A stretch of 64,000 bases of DNA from Vishniacozyma victoriae (GCA_017654735.1 JADPYG010000089.1:1064001-1128000), one strand, 5' to 3'; shown: positions 9,923 to 22,523, numbered from the stretch's first letter. Notes: generated by a model not told the origin, from the sequence alone. Numbers and translations are program-made.

Positions 9923-10575
9923 TAAGTCGACCTTTCATTGACCGCTAACGAAACTTGTCCCTGCCACGTCCATTCATCCTGCGGAGATAGAACGTGTCAT
10001 AGTCCCCTCTCATGAGAGAGGGTAGGGTCAAATCCTTTCACCTCCTTTTACCTCTTGGCGCCGGGCAGCACCTGAGCGACCGAGATCCCTTGTCACTGTG
10101 GAACTTTTCCGGTTTCCATGCCGCCACATCGTGGCACTGCCACCAGTCTCACTCGAGGCGACCGCTGGATGCAGCTGTCAATGCGTGCTTCGGTCCGCTA
10201 TAGCATCCGGATCATTAGCGATGTTCGATATTTCGTTGAGGGGTGATATTCAGGTAGGAATGAGTTTAGTATTGGTTAGCTCGCGTGAAAACCCCGAGAT
10301 TGGTACCGTCTTCTTTGCGATCCAGACGGAATACCTTTCACGCTGCTCCAAGACGGTGTCAGCGTCGGTTTGCACATCGTTCACATCGTTCGAATCCGCT
10401 CAAGTTTACCCAGTCTGATCAAGGCTTTTGGTCATCGAACAACAAAGGTTCTTGCGCTCAATGCCGTCTGACCTTATTTGTCTGGTCGAATTCGTGTAAC
10501 GCCACTTAGCTCAATTCGTTCCATCCGCTCCAAGTCATAATGTACAACTACCCCTAAACTCGTTCATACTACTTA
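9923..10575. other. Intergenic region
   Basis: I see no gene here. It lies between the 5' end of the orphan cluster and the 3' end of the ubiquitin protease gene, so it should hold a minus-strand promoter and a minus-strand terminator. The short plus-strand frames at 10012-10509 lack motifs, good starts or introns. Confidence 0.45.
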
Positions 10576-13500
10576 TCAGCTCCATATCTCAAGAGGTAAG
10601 ATAGACTTACGAAACACATATAAGCCCTAGCGGACAAAACTTCATCCACAGTAGCCAACCTAATAGACGTACTGACCCATTAGCTCTTCTTTAATGTCTA
10701 CAAAGATGAACTTACTCTGAACAGAAACACCATACTCTCCTATCTTTCCCACTTGGATCCGGACGACATTTATCGATATTCTCCAATTTCCTCTCGATTT
10801 CTATATCAGTTGGCATATCCCCAAACATCTTTTCAGGGTCTACTAGGCAGTAGGCTATGTAATGGCCTCCTATCATTGTTCCTAAGTGGACTACTACCGC
10901 TAGGTAGTCAGATTTGGCTGATGTGAGGAAGGAGAGGCATACCGTATAATTTGTAATTGACTGGATCTAGGTTATGACCTTGATCTGGAGTTGCCCAGTC
11001 CATGTATGCTGCCCTTGGACCTAGAGAGGTATTTGCCATTTTGTAATCGTTCCTGTTTGGTGCCATGTATGGGGCTAGATCTAGTACTTCAGGGAAAGAT
11101 ACGAAATCATCCATTCTACTCATCAGCCATCGTCCTCGAGAGTCTCGATAAATATTGTTAACTCACTTCTTCAGATCGTAGAAACTTGTAAACATCATAC
11201 TAGTCTTATGTGTCTGTTTGAATCGCTTGAAATGGAATATCAAGACTTCAGGAGCTTTTGCGAAAAGATACCTCTTGAATGCTCTTCGCATGACGAAATG
11301 TGAACTCTGCCTCCTTATGGGTTTAGGTCGACCAATATGAATAGCAGTATCAGGTTGTTCTTCATCTGAAGTATCGGTATCAGAGAGACCATCATCATCT
11401 GAATCGCGTTCTCGGATTGGTGCGCCAATCGTCGAGGGGACTGGGTCGGTGTCTGTGCTTAGACCTGATGTACCGTCGGTGGATGATCCGATGGTGAGGT
11501 TGGAGATTGAACGGGTAGCTTCGTCCATCTCGACCTGGCGGCGGAGTGGTGATGGAGCTCTGACATTCTGTGCGCTAGCCGAAGATCGGGAAGCAACAGA
11601 CCCAGCTCGACCTAGTCGACCATCATCCTGGAGCCCTGTTGGTGAAGAGACGAGGGAAGAAGTCTCGGAGTCGGCAATATTGATTGAAGGTGGAGCTGGA
11701 TGTGTCGATTTGAGACCGAGTGCTGATACTTCGGGCGAGACCGGTGCCGAATCCAGCGTTTCAATAGCAGTTTCATCTTCCTCTGGTAGTGTCGCTTCTC
11801 GTGACTTGTACCTACCACTCTTGATTTTCCAACATCGCTTGCACGCGAATGCGTTCTCCCCTTCTAGTACCTCGACAGAGGTGAACGCTCTCAAGCTTTC
11901 TTCCAATCCAGTCTCGGTCCCTTGGGGCGTGGTGGTAGTGCTACTACTATGCGTGGTTGATAGTGTGTCGGCACTGGGAGCCCTTAGTTTGGAGATGGGA
12001 TCAATCTCTGCTGAATTAGGTGGTGGAGCGAGTATTCGATGAATATAAGCCATTTGAGCTGCTGTAGGTCCAACTCCATGAATTTGATTCGATAATCTAG
12101 CCGAAACGACCGGCGAACTAGGTCCGCTCGAAGGCATTGATCCTCGATCGTGATCTAGCGAAGTAGAAGATGGGATAGCAGGTACCGAACTCGAACTTCC
12201 GGGCCGACTCTTTTCAGGCTTCTTCTTTCCAAATGAGAAACTCTTCTTATTCCTTAATCCGAAAGTCTTGAGGGAACTATTCCTGCTCAACCCCTCTCCT
12301 CTATCATCCTGGTCTAAACTGAGTCGTCGATCTCGTTCTTGGGGTTCTGTGTCGGAGAGCTCGGTATCGGACATTACCACGGCTGGACTAAGGGATGTGT
12401 GGGTTGGAGGTACCGATTCGGGGGCCTTTTTCTCTTTACTGGATGAGTTTGTGCCGGGGATGAGTTTGTTGGCGATTGCCTTGAACCGGTCACGCTGTAT
12501 TTTTAGTTGTTGCCAAACAGTCCATCTATGATTGCTCACCTTTCTGGGTTTGGGCTGGTCATTCTTGAGACTGAGCGATATATCCAAGAAACCTTCGTAC
12601 GTGTGCGATACCTGATCGTAAGCGACTTTGTCATGGTAGATCAGATTAGACTTACACTCTTGCAGTTCTCACAGACCACCACACTAGCCAAAGACCCTCC
12701 AAAGAGTACATTGACAAATGGCACCAGCCTCTTATCCTCCGCTACCTCCTCAAAAGCTGGGACATTACCCGAAGGGATTGATTGTGCGGCGCCCTCCCTA
12801 GCGATAGGATCAAAGGTCGATTTAGTAGGCGAAGAAGGCGCAGAAGGAGCAGGTGATGGTAGAGGTGAAGGCATAGGTGATATTCCAGCATTTGAAGGTC
12901 GTTTAGATCCTCTCCTCTTCTTTCCATTTGCAGCAGGTTCAGGTTGTAGACGTTTCAAAACATCTTTTTCCTCCATTTCCATACTATCCAATAAATGCCT
13001 TAGTAGCTCGTGAGCATCTTGTTGTCCGTAATCATCATATTGATCGTATTTCCTTGCCAATTCCCGAAGTAAACCTCGAAGGGACATTGATCGGTGAGAG
13101 GCTCCTTCTTGTGATCCCCATGTTCCACCTCCTTCATCTTTCATCCGCCAAGCTCGAGTGAGGGATTTGACGAATGCATGGGTGACCGGTAAGAGTGGGC
13201 CCAGGGGTGGTTCGGTGGCATCGTCTAGGTTGCACGGTATACGTCGAGGGTCGATGGCTGGGTCGGGAAGTAGGGAGGTCTGAACCGGATACAGATTGGA
13301 CGAGGGGGAAGGTGCGATAAGCGCTACCAGTGGTCCGGTCGAGCTCAACTGATTCGTTAGCTAGCCTATCGCGCGGCTGTGGTAGGCCCGACTTACAGCT
13401 TGAAAGGTAGAGTTGAGGAAACAAGTGTTCTGCTCATTGATAATACCAATAGGTTTCAGCTCGGGTTTCCCATTGGCTCCTTCTTCATGGATCACCATCC

Positions 13501-13624
13501 CCTTCCCACTTGATGTCGACGCTTGCCGCTCTTTTGCCCCATTTGCAGCTACACCTGGCGACTGCGATACGATAGGCGAGGTGCGACCATCTAATACGGC
13601 TGTACCGCCAGCAGCTGAATCCAT
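10576..13624 (-). CDS. Ubiquitin carboxyl-terminal hydrolase (USP/UBP family)
   Basis: This is a cysteine protease that removes ubiquitin from proteins. The ATG at 13624 opens a variable N-terminus, then the Cys box GIINEQNTCFLNSTFQA around 13430-13390 with the catalytic Cys. The second box (YDQYDDYGQQDAHELLRHLLD) lies around 12990-13050. Paired CxxC zinc ligands (CENCKSVS near 12660, ACKRCW near 11840) surround a long Ser/Thr-rich insert. The core resumes with APEVLIFHFKRFKQT (about 11220-11260), and the His box GTMIGGHYIAYCLVDPE is near 10830-10880. The final exons read RLATVDEVLSARAYMCF, the typical USP end. At least seven introns are present. The insert between zinc ligands is unusually long. 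The exact last exon is uncertain; alternative stops lie at 10535 and 10576. I cannot tell which yeast UBP is the orthologue. Confidence 0.85.
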
Positions 13625-14041
13625 TTGATTGGCTATGTTTCTACCGGAGTCTTGAGCTGTTTATCTCCGGGGTAGTCTCCGGTGCCGATGTGAATGGACA
13701 AGCAGTGATGAGCGAGCACTAGTAGCTATGTGTGTCTAGGCGGGCAGTGGTGTAGATACTATGAGGTGCCCAAGTGTATGGTATGTAATAGAATGATAGT
13801 TCCAGACTTGTAGCCAAGCCATCTACGTACTCTGTTACTATCCTATCCACATCAGATTCAGATTCAGGATACTTTGAATTCAGGAAACAAACATAATACA
13901 CCATTACCTTTCTACCGGGGATAAACCGCCCAGTCAGCATTATACAGGATATAGCACGGGGGCCGATATGAGTATTGGTATAGTATCATGCATAGCTTCG
14001 CTTCATATTACCACACTCTCTACGACACACGATACCTGGAT
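13625..14041. other. Intergenic region
   Basis: No gene is supported. It holds the promoter of the ubiquitin protease gene and the 3' end of the RPEL gene, both on the minus strand. Confidence 0.5.
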
Positions 14042-14733
14042 CTACTGGAGCTGCTTATCAGGTTCTTCTCCGGCTACATTCCGTCAGCTACGCATATCCG
14101 CGGCCCGGATAGAGAGACTTACGAGAGAGGATACCCCTCTTGACGAGCTCATCTGCGGATGGTCGGGCAGCGAGATCCTTGTCGAGCTTGTCCTGCACAT
14201 CAGCGAGACTCTAAACAAAGGAGGAATCACATACCCCAAGCATACTCTTCTCCAACTCAGCCTTCTTTCCAGCAAGAGCGTCTCCAGGTTGTCCTATGAA
14301 TCAGCTCATTCTACGTGTCTTTCGAGTGAACTTACCCTTCAAAATACCCTTATCCTGCAATTCATCGGCAGAACTCCTTCCTTTGTACAACATCTCCAAC
14401 TTTGCCCTATCAGTAGGACTGTTGGGTTCAAGATCATGACTCTGATCAACGACACCACCCTCCTTTGCCGCAGGAGCAGGAATCACATGGGGTACAGCAT
14501 TATGCGCTTGTTGATGAGCTTGCCCAGCGAGGTTGGTAGCAGCGTTCAAAGCGGCTGTTCCGGCAGATTGAGCTTGGGCGGTAAAGTTCTGTGCGGTAGG
14601 GGAGTTTAGAGCTTGTTGAGCGGTTTGAGCGAGGGTATTGGCTGCGTTGGTTGCTGCTGCTGTTGCTTTGTTGAGTAGGTCCGCTGGGATTAGTGTGTGT
14701 CATCTGTGCCAGATGAGGGTACTGCTCACCCAT
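14042..14733 (-). CDS. RPEL-repeat protein, 170 residues
   Basis: Five exons join in frame: 14733-14730, 14683-14336, 14293-14235, 14192-14123 and 14073-14042. The coding part of exon 1 is only ATGG. The protein opens MADLLNKATAAATNAANTLA, an Ala/Gln/Asn-rich helical region. Two RPEL-type units follow: RAKLEMLYKGRSSADELQDKGIL (about residues 95-117), and a second built from exons 3 and 4 with ARPSADELVKRGIL. In animals RPEL motifs bind G-actin in MRTF and Phactr proteins; short fungal proteins with two such motifs have no established role that I know. Whether this one binds actin is inference. The introns are 42-49 nt. Identification rests on the paired R-S/P-x-x-x-E-L-x-x-x-G-I-L pattern. 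Confidence 0.75.
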
Positions 14734-14933
14734 GGTTGATAGATTGTATAGTTTGATAGTCAAGGGAGGATAAGAGTGGTTTGGAAGGGAGTGTGCAAGG
14801 GGTAGTAAAGGGAGTGACGTCAATTACTAAATGGGGAAATTATGCATGTATCTAGTAGGTGGAGAGTATGATATGGTTTGGGAGGGTACAACAGTCGTTA
14901 TCGTAAAGAAGAGCAAGCATGAATAAGGAGAGA

Positions 14934-16984
14934 CTAGACAGTACCAGTAGGCCAAAAAGAAGTAACAATCCCCACAACAGCTACAACCCCGCTTAACCCA
15001 CAGCAGAGGGCAGCATACCATGTCCAACCCCATAACTCGGCTCCAGCCCAAATAGGGACCATGACCACAGTGACCAAAGCGAACCCACTCCCTAATAAAG
15101 CCATCACACTCTCAAAAGATGGAAGAATGATTCCACCAGCAACAGCCAATACTGCAAGTAAGACCCTTATCGCAGGTCGTAACAACTTCTTGCGTCGTTC
15201 CCATTTCTCATGGGCGATCTCTTCTGGCTCGAGGGTATGGGGGATTGATGGTCCCGGGTCAGAGGATGATGATGGGGCGGGGGAGTTTGGGCGGGTAGTA
15301 TATCGTGGTGTGGGTACTGAGTTGGGGACGTAGATGGCTGGATGGAGGTGGAGCATCGTATAGATGATATCGCTCATCTATTCGTCAGCTCCCCACTCAT
15401 TCTCCCGTCATGGTCTATGACATACCGGACGGAGAGACAACGGCAACTTGGTCAATGGATTCAAAGCCACCAGCAGTACAGCGACCCAATTTAAAGTCGG
15501 TGAGAATCCAGGTGTTTTCGCTAAATCCCTACTAACCTATTCATCAGCTACCTCTCATGCGTATTTGGACATACCTCATCGGAAACTCCTGTCCCGTACA
15601 TCAAATATCCCGAGACTGATACGATGACATTCACGATCATAGCGATAGCATAAGCGACTTCAACCACTCGGTCCGCTTGGCGGGGTTTGGCCATATCGTG
15701 CCTATGGGTTAGCTTGCATTACATCCTGTCATTCTGGAAGGAGGGAGACATACACTAAATTAGGAATAAGACCATGTCCACCAAACTATATATCAATTCC
15801 GCTACTTGATGAGGAGATCTGGGACGTACGGCAGCAGCGATCAACCCAAAAGTAGTCCCAAGCTTGACCATCCCATGAGCAGGCCATAAACTAGTATGCA
15901 TTGGTTCCCTCAAAGATCCGGGCGAGTGCTCCCTGAGAATTAGCTAGTGATGTATGGTGAGGACAGTGGACTCACGTAGCTACCCCCGAGAATATCAAGA
16001 TTCCAATAATCCCCCATGTAGTTAATACCCCAATGAAGGATGATAATGACAAGTAGCGGAGTGGAACGAAACTGAGTGGTAGAACACTGTTTATTAGTCT
16101 AGTGCCGTAACAAAAGCCCAGACAGGGATTGTAGACGTACACGATGAAACAGAGTAGTTTCCATTGATCACTCGTATACCTTGGGATGACAGCTTCGAGC
16201 GAGTCGGAAGCTAGGACGACAAGAGCGACACTATCGATCAGCTTTCATTTCTTTGTTGTCCTCAACATCTCAATGTCGTCAGTCGAGGGAAAGCACATCA
16301 CCAGGCGAGGAGCCGAACAAAGAAGGAAACGACAAGAAGGAGTGAACTTACTTCCAAACTAAGAATTCGACAATGAAGAAACAAGTTAACCAATACTGAG
16401 CCCTTGGTCCTAATCCATGTCCAATAACATCGGTAAAACTCCTCAAACGACGATCACGCTCTATGATCCGAATCAAGATTTTCAATCTGATCATTAGCTC
16501 TTGTCTACGCCTATCCTCATCTCCTCATATCTCCGATATGATATGATATATCCTGGAGAACTATGACTCACGTCCATAATGTCCCTGCTGCCATTATTAT
16601 TAGGAATAAACCACCTAACAACCATCCTGCATGGGCTGCTGCTATTGGCATAGCTAATAATCCAGTCCCAATAAGATCCCCAAGAACATTAAGTAACTAC
16701 ACAATCAGTACATTCCCCTAACCTGCCTCTACACTTCGCAATCGAGATCGCAGGAAGGTACAAGCCTACGAGATGATCAAGTTAAAGAAACGACCTACAG
16801 TCTGAGTAAAAGAACTTTTGCCAGGTTTGTAAACTTCAACCTCCCTCCCCCCTTTCCCATCATCTATCGATTCCTGATCCCCATCCCCATCCCCATTTTG
16901 ATCGGTACAGGAAATGACTACTTGAGATTGTGATTTCGGGATTAGAGGGGTCCTCTCTGAATCGATGAGGGTACTGCTTGACAT
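14934..16984 (-). CDS. Vacuolar amino acid transporter, AVT/AAAP family
   Basis: This is a multi-pass membrane protein of the amino acid/auxin permease superfamily (yeast Avt1-like), expected at the vacuolar membrane. The ATG at 16984 opens a hydrophilic N-terminal tail with a dileucine-type stretch (ERTPLIP) typical of vacuolar targeting. Then come the first membrane exons NVLGDLIGTGLLAMPIAAAH (about 16690-16620). Later blocks include FGLIAA/FGGHGLIPNLV near 15770-15840 and LNPLTKLPLSLRP near 15430-15470, both family signatures. The last exon (15377-14934) carries a Pro/Ser-rich loop and two or three more helices. About ten introns of 40-60 nt interrupt the gene. Substrate cannot be told from sequence. 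Confidence 0.85.
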
Positions 16985-17301
16985 CCTGCCTCTGTATGTC
17001 AATTGCTGATGAGACAGTAGTGCACAAAGGATGTGTATAGGGAACAGACAATTGACGCCATTATGACTCGTGATGATAAAATCAGGAAACAGGCGCCCTC
17101 GGAGAACCGGAACGCGGTCGGCGGCTAATTACTAGAGGTCGCTTGAGTACGTTATACAAGTCTCGCTTGACTGTCTATGATACATGCATGCATAGGTGTG
17201 CAGTAGAATATAACAACCGTATCCAGGATATCTCCAAGTCGCAGATCAAGCTGTATAATCCCCAAAGCGATTTGGGAGAAGAGTATCACAGGCTGGACTG
17301 T
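16985..17301. other. Intergenic region
   Basis: I see no gene. It separates the 5' end of the transporter gene and the 3' end of the Tls1-like gene on the same strand. The short plus-strand frame at 17143-17346 has no motif. Confidence 0.5.
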
Positions 17302-18751
17302 TTACCGCCTCATCCTACTCATCAGCCCCCTCCACATCATATATGAAGGGACTGACCTCTTTTTAAACCGATCATAAACTTGTTCATCGGTTGCAGCTTC
17401 ATGTCTAGGTTCATGTTCTTTGACTTTCTTCTCATCCCGAGCGGGAAGTAGACCTGCAGCCGCTCTTTTCGCTTCTTCAATTGCGTAGGTGTCTGTTGCT
17501 ATTTTCCCTTTTGCCCTAGCGACTATTATCAGCTCTTTCCTCTTGCTTAGTTCTCTCTTTTCCCCCCAACTCGATCTCCTTCTTCGTCGAGGTCCCGGAG
17601 TCTCCATTGTATCTCGAAGTCACGGTCCGTTGTGATAAAGACATACGTGATTGGGAGAAGAGAGAGAGGAAGGGGGTTTTGCAATGAAGGAAAGGGGACA
17701 TACACCTAGCTCCTGCGTAGGATTCTTCCGATTCATTAGGTTTCTTACTTCTCTCTGTTGATTTTGGTTTAGCAGAGCGTGCTTCTAGCATTTCACGTTT
17801 CGCTTTTTCTGTAGCTTCGATATTGCGGAGTCGGTTTCTGTCATTAGCATCTGTCTGGTACGCCGATAGGAGTACGAAGGTGATAGACGGAGATGGGACA
17901 CAGGAGGAGGGGAAAGTGAGGTGGATGAGGAGGGGGAAAAGGATATATAAGAAAGAGAAAAGAAAGGCAAGACTCACTCCATCCCAAGATCAACTTCCGG
18001 GATACTAGTCAACATCCCCAAACTATTCGTCACGCTCCCTTCCTCCGTTTCTTTCTTGGCTACATCCAATTTATACTTCTCAACTATCTTGAATAATTCT
18101 TCTTGTGGGTCGTAGGGTTCATCTACTGATTCTCCTTCTCGGATGGTGTTTCCTTTACGTTTTTGTAATTCTTCTTCTATATATGCTAGCCTTCCATTAG
18201 CTCGAGCGCTAGCGAGAGGAGAGTGACCCGACGATGTGATGAGGGAGATGGGAGCGGATGAAGGAATGAGAGATAGACTCACATATGTTTGTCCACGTCC
18301 AGCGCGTTTGTCTGCTGAGTAAAATTATTACTCCTAACCATCCTCTTTACTCTCTCCTGATCATCTTCATCCCTGCCATCAGCGTCGACTCCATTCTCCA
18401 TGTGAACAAGACGTACAAAACCTCCTCCTTGCCTTTCCCTTTCTGTAACCCATTTCCAAATAATCCAAACCTCTGTTCTTCCACTCTCTCTTTCTTACTC
18501 TCTCCACGATTCAATTTCTCGAGATTGATCCCTTGTTGGATATTCGATTTACGTAGTTTCCTTAATAAGATTAGATCATCTATTGACTGACTAAACCGCG
18601 CGGATCAGCTTGCTTTCGTTGGATTTTATGAGGTGCCTTACCCATCTCCTTCTTCATCATGTGGAGATCCTGATCCTGATGCTATTGGTTCTGTCTCGAC
18701 TTGTTCGTCTGCCTTTCGAACTGATGCTGGCCTTGTACGTTTCTTGAACAT
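17302..18751 (-). CDS. TLS1: Tls1/C9orf78 (Hep59) family splicing protein
   Basis: The joined exons give a hydrophilic, highly charged protein of the Hep59 (C9orf78/Tls1) family, linked to the spliceosome in human cells and fission yeast. The ATG at 18751 opens MFKKRTRPASVRK, a basic start typical of the family. Later exons carry MMAYIEEELQKRKG (about 18140-18190). NDRNRLRNIEATEKAKREML (about 17770-17850) is the best family signature. The C-terminal exon contains ATDEQVYDRFKKR. At least five introns are present. The last codons are uncertain: without a final splice the frame stops at 17302, while a gtcagt donor after the FKKR codons would end the protein slightly earlier. The identification rests on those conserved blocks. 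Confidence 0.8.
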
Positions 18752-19014
18752 CGTTGCTCTTCTGCTTGCTGTAGTCGGTAATGTGGTGATGTAATGTGTT
18801 GAACGAGTGATAGATATAGATACCCACGCGAACAGGCACAAAACTAAGGTTTAGGCGAAACGATCTTCGTTTCAAGGTTAGTGTGTATCAACTAACTCTA
18901 CTCTTATCTGTTCATACTATTACTACCTTTCCTTATCTGTCTCCCTCAATCAAATGCGTTAATCATTCCCTTACAGTGAATCCAATCGAAAATACGAATC
19001 TCGAGTAGTGAAGG

Positions 19015-21344
19015 ATGATACCCGCTCAAGAGACTATTGCTAGTAGTCTAGGATATATATCTATTGCATGTTGGTTATGTGCACAATTACCGTATGTTCC
19101 CTAAGCTCTATCGTTTCTTTGATTTCAAATCAATCCCTTGCATTTTCAGAGTCAAGTAGGAGTATGACTGACGTATAGACAAGTAGTCAAGAATGTATCA
19201 CTCCAGTCGTGTGAGGGGCTATCTCTTCCTTTCCTCATAAACTGGTTATTCGGTATGTCCCGTCCCTGTCTAGTACATTGATGATCAAGCTGATGTATAG
19301 GGGACTTGACGAATCTGATAGGATGTGTCCTAACTGATCAACTTCCTTTCCAAGTACGTCCCCCTATATCCAAGGAGGAGGAAAAGAAGGAAAGCTAATA
19401 ACAGACCTACCTTGCTACATACTTCTGTATAATCGATTTCACACTCTGTATCCAATATTTCTATTACCTACGACCTACCACCACCTCGAAACCACATACA
19501 CACCACCATCATGTCCATTACGCTTCTATACCCGCTACAGCTATTACATCCCCTCAAACTTCCCCATTCACATCACCGGGGGATAGTCCTATTCAATTCC
19601 TAGATTCCCACTCCCATGGCCATGGTTCATCATCATCATCCGCTACTGTTCAACCTAGGAACAAGAGGAAACATTCTCATGGACCCCCTTCACATATCCA
19701 CACACATGGGGGCAACAGTCATGGGTACAGATCACAATCGACCTCTCAATTGTTTGGTGCGGATTTAGGAAATCTAGGGATGACTTCACCATTACTCCCT
19801 AACGCCACCGATTCGTATTTGGACCTCTACGCCGCTGCACTCGATGTAGCCCGAGCAGCAGAGAGGGTGAGTAGTAGAAGGAGTGAATCGAGGAAAGCGA
19901 AATTAAGTAGGCAAACTACTTCAAATACGATTTCACACCTCGACAACACTGGCGATGGAGATGGAAGTGGAATGATGGATTCGTTTCATTCGGAATTATC
20001 AGCTCAATCAAGGACTTCTTCGAATCATGATTTAGAAGAACGGAGGAAAATGTCTTCATCTACCCAAACACTCGACCGGGGACGGGGGAGAAATATGCGT
20101 AGGGATCTCGTTTTATCATCGCCTATGCCGCCCACAAGGACGTTGGAGGGGGAGGATGAAGATCGGTTGGATGCTTTACCTAATACGGGGACTGGGGTGG
20201 AAGGTGTGGAGAGGCCGGGGATGGGTAGAAGTAAAAGTAGGAGTCTGAGTGTCGTACGCACACAATCTGGAAAAGGGAAAGGAAGGAGAGCGGCTGGGGT
20301 AGCATTCATGTCCCTCGGCTTGATAGCTAGGTTTGGGGGTATCGCACCGCGTATAGAAGAGAGTGGAGTGGGCAGGGTGTTGGAGAGAAACACGGAGATG
20401 GAAGGAACGACAATACGACATCCAAATCCATTCTTATATGGCCCCAATACCGTTTCCGGGGCTACGAATTACTATACGACAATCGAAATACCTGAAGGGA
20501 CGTATAAAGCCCATGATCATGGACATGAAGATCCACCACCTGAATCACCTTCTTTTAAACGGTTATTCGGAAGGACATCTGCTTGGGCTTGTACGACCCT
20601 TTATCTGACTTCTCGATTACCTCAGATATGGAAGAATGTAAGTCTCTCTTCCCTCTTCCCCTTCACTTTGTGGTCACTCTTCCTCCATCTGCCTACTTCC
20701 CCCTTGGTCGCTGACCCCGATGGTGAGACATGGTAGGGAACGAGTACGATGAATAACGAAGGAACAGAGCTAACAAACAGTTCATGCGGAAATCAGTTGA
20801 AGGACTCTCGATATTTTTATTCTTTTTCGCATTCTGCGGGAATTTAACTTATGTCGCTTCGATTTTACTAAACCCAGCTGGATCAGCTAGTCCTAGTGAT
20901 GCTGGACATTATTTATTGGAGGCTTTACCGTATGTCCCCTGTCAGCTCCTCCTCTTTTCCGGATCCCCCTGCCTCTCTTGCATCCTATCCACCAGCTTAG
21001 GTCTCACTCCTTCGTCCGAGTACTTAGTAACTAAGAATTAGCTGACAAACAGATACCTACTCGGATCAGGAGGAACCCTCTTGTTCGACATGACAATAAT
21101 GATTCAATCATACATGTACGGTTCCGCCCCACCCCTCCCAGATGTTCCAGGATCAATAACCCGTCGGAAAAACAGGCGGAAGAGAACAACAACAGAAGAT
21201 GGGCACATTCATTCAAATGGAGGAGGACATATACATACAAACGGAGGAAAGGAGGAAAGACAACCTTTATTACCCCCACCGAGTATGGTGAGGCATCGGA
21301 GCGATAGTCCGGAACAAATCAAGAGGAATGAAGTACATGGATAA
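19015..21344 (+). CDS. PQ-loop vacuolar transporter, Ypq/PQLC2 type, with His-rich loops
   Basis: This is a seven-helix PQ-loop membrane protein; relatives export cationic amino acids from vacuole or lysosome. The ATG at 19015 opens the first PQ motif (CAQLPQVVKNVSLQSCEG, spanning an intron that ends near 19180). TM exons read LINWLFGDLTNLIGC and FQTYLATYFCIIDF. A large cytosolic loop of more than 300 residues (19500-20560) follows, then the second PQ motif LTSRLPQIWKN (about 20610) and KSVEGLSIFLFFFAFCGNLTYVASI. The final TM exon (21055-21115) is followed by a tail. The long loop and the tail are rich in His-Gly/His-x-His clusters (HSHGHG, HSHGPPSHIHTHGG, GHIHSNGGGHIHTNGG), which is unusual for the family and suggests metal binding. 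Introns are 40-60 nt. The family is firm; the substrate is not. Confidence 0.85.
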
Positions 21345-21629
21345 TCATGACGTGAGAGATGTATGTATGTATTACGTTCCTTGCATTGTTTCTTACTCGT
21401 TTCTGCCTTCTATGAACTTGTAAGTCCTTTGACATTGGGAGTAATGGTGAATGGTCAGAAGTATCCTTTCATTCTACGGCCGTGAAGTATAAGATATGAA
21501 GAGGGACCTCCTCACTCTCTTTCTTCCCCCTTACCTCCCATCCACGCTTACTATACTAATTTAGCCTACATACTCACCCTTACTACCCCTATCTCTCATT
21601 CCATCGACGACCAGTAAACTACAGCGACG

Positions 21630-22523
21630 ATGGAGATCCCCAACGAAATCATTCTCCAAATCGCCTCCCATATACCCTTATCCCAAGCTAAAACCCTCTC
21701 TTCCCTCTCCAAGACTTCTTCTTCCATCCACTCACTACTCTCCTCCATCCTCTACTCTGATCTTGAATTAACCCAGAACACCCTCGTTTACCTCCTCAAC
21801 AACCCCTCCGAGAATTTTAAATATGTCAAGTCGATCACTTTGACCCATATTTGGACAGATTTCGATATTGATCATACTAAATCCATCACCTCCCTTCCCA
21901 CCAACGAAGTCGTATTTCCTAATGCCCATACCTTGAGATTAAAGGATACAATGAATACTTCCCTCTCGTTCGATCCACTTCCTATCATGGCTTCTTTACC
22001 TAAACTCTTGGATGTCAAGAGACTGGTATTTGATGTACGACACCTATCATGGCGAATGCGAGGTCTTGCGACTCTCTGGGATGAACTGGAGGTCATTGAA
22101 ATGTATTGTAGGAATTGGACTTTACCATTCGCCATACCTGGTATTCACCATATTATCCATATCCAAAATCGTTCTCCATTCAAATACAAACCAAACTGTC
22201 CCTATGCTCAACGTAAATACGGTGATGGATCTACAAAACCCATTCCGGATGAAAATGAATGGGAAGAGTATGGTGATCAGAGTAAAGCGGAATTATTGAC
22301 AATGGTGAGGTGGATGGTTAATTCCATTCAATCTTGTGCTATACAAGAAAAGGTTATGGGGAAGGGGATATCGACTTGGGAAGTGAGGGTCAAGAATGGG
22401 GGAAAGAGGGAGATTGAATGGGCTGAAAAGAGGCTTGGAGATATGCTTGTAATGGCGGGATTGGGGGATGGGAGGGTTGTTGAGGATGTCGTTGAATGTT
22501 TCAAGATTGTCGTTGAGCAATGA
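21630..22523 (+). CDS. F-box-like protein, single exon
   Basis: One uninterrupted frame encodes 297 residues. The opening (PNEIILQIASHIPLSQAKTLSSLSKTSS) matches the pattern of an F-box: a Pro, an Ile/Leu-rich first helix, then Leu/Ser-rich helices. F-box proteins link substrates to the Skp1-cullin ubiquitin ligase. The rest, with Leu-spaced segments such as NAHTLRLKD and LDVKRLVFDVRHLSW, resembles the divergent leucine-repeat bodies common in fungal F-box families, but no clear LRR is present. Lack of introns is notable beside intron-rich neighbours and fits a rapidly evolving F-box family. Upstream CT-rich leader and ATG context (cgacgATGG) are good. Confidence 0.65.
   Translation: MEIPNEIILQIASHIPLSQAKTLSSLSKTSSSIHSLLSSILYSDLELTQNTLVYLLNNPSENFKYVKSITLTHIWTDFDIDHTKSITSLPTNEVVFPNAHTLRLKDTMNTSLSFDPLPIMASLPKLLDVKRLVFDVRHLSWRMRGLATLWDELEVIEMYCRNWTLPFAIPGIHHIIHIQNRSPFKYKPNCPYAQRKYGDGSTKPIPDENEWEEYGDQSKAELLTMVRWMVNSIQSCAIQEKVMGKGISTWEVRVKNGGKREIEWAEKRLGDMLVMAGLGDGRVVEDVVECFKIVVEQ

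Noticed and set aside
10385..10405. B-box-like gttcgaatcc
   Set aside because: No upstream A box or cloverleaf at the right distance.
11449..12042. 197-codon plus-strand frame inside the ubiquitin protease
   Set aside because: Antisense of the Ser/Thr-rich insert; the minus-strand protease is certain.
13968..14609. 213-codon plus-strand frame over the RPEL gene
   Set aside because: The minus-strand exons splice in phase into a recognisable two-RPEL protein; this frame has no motif.
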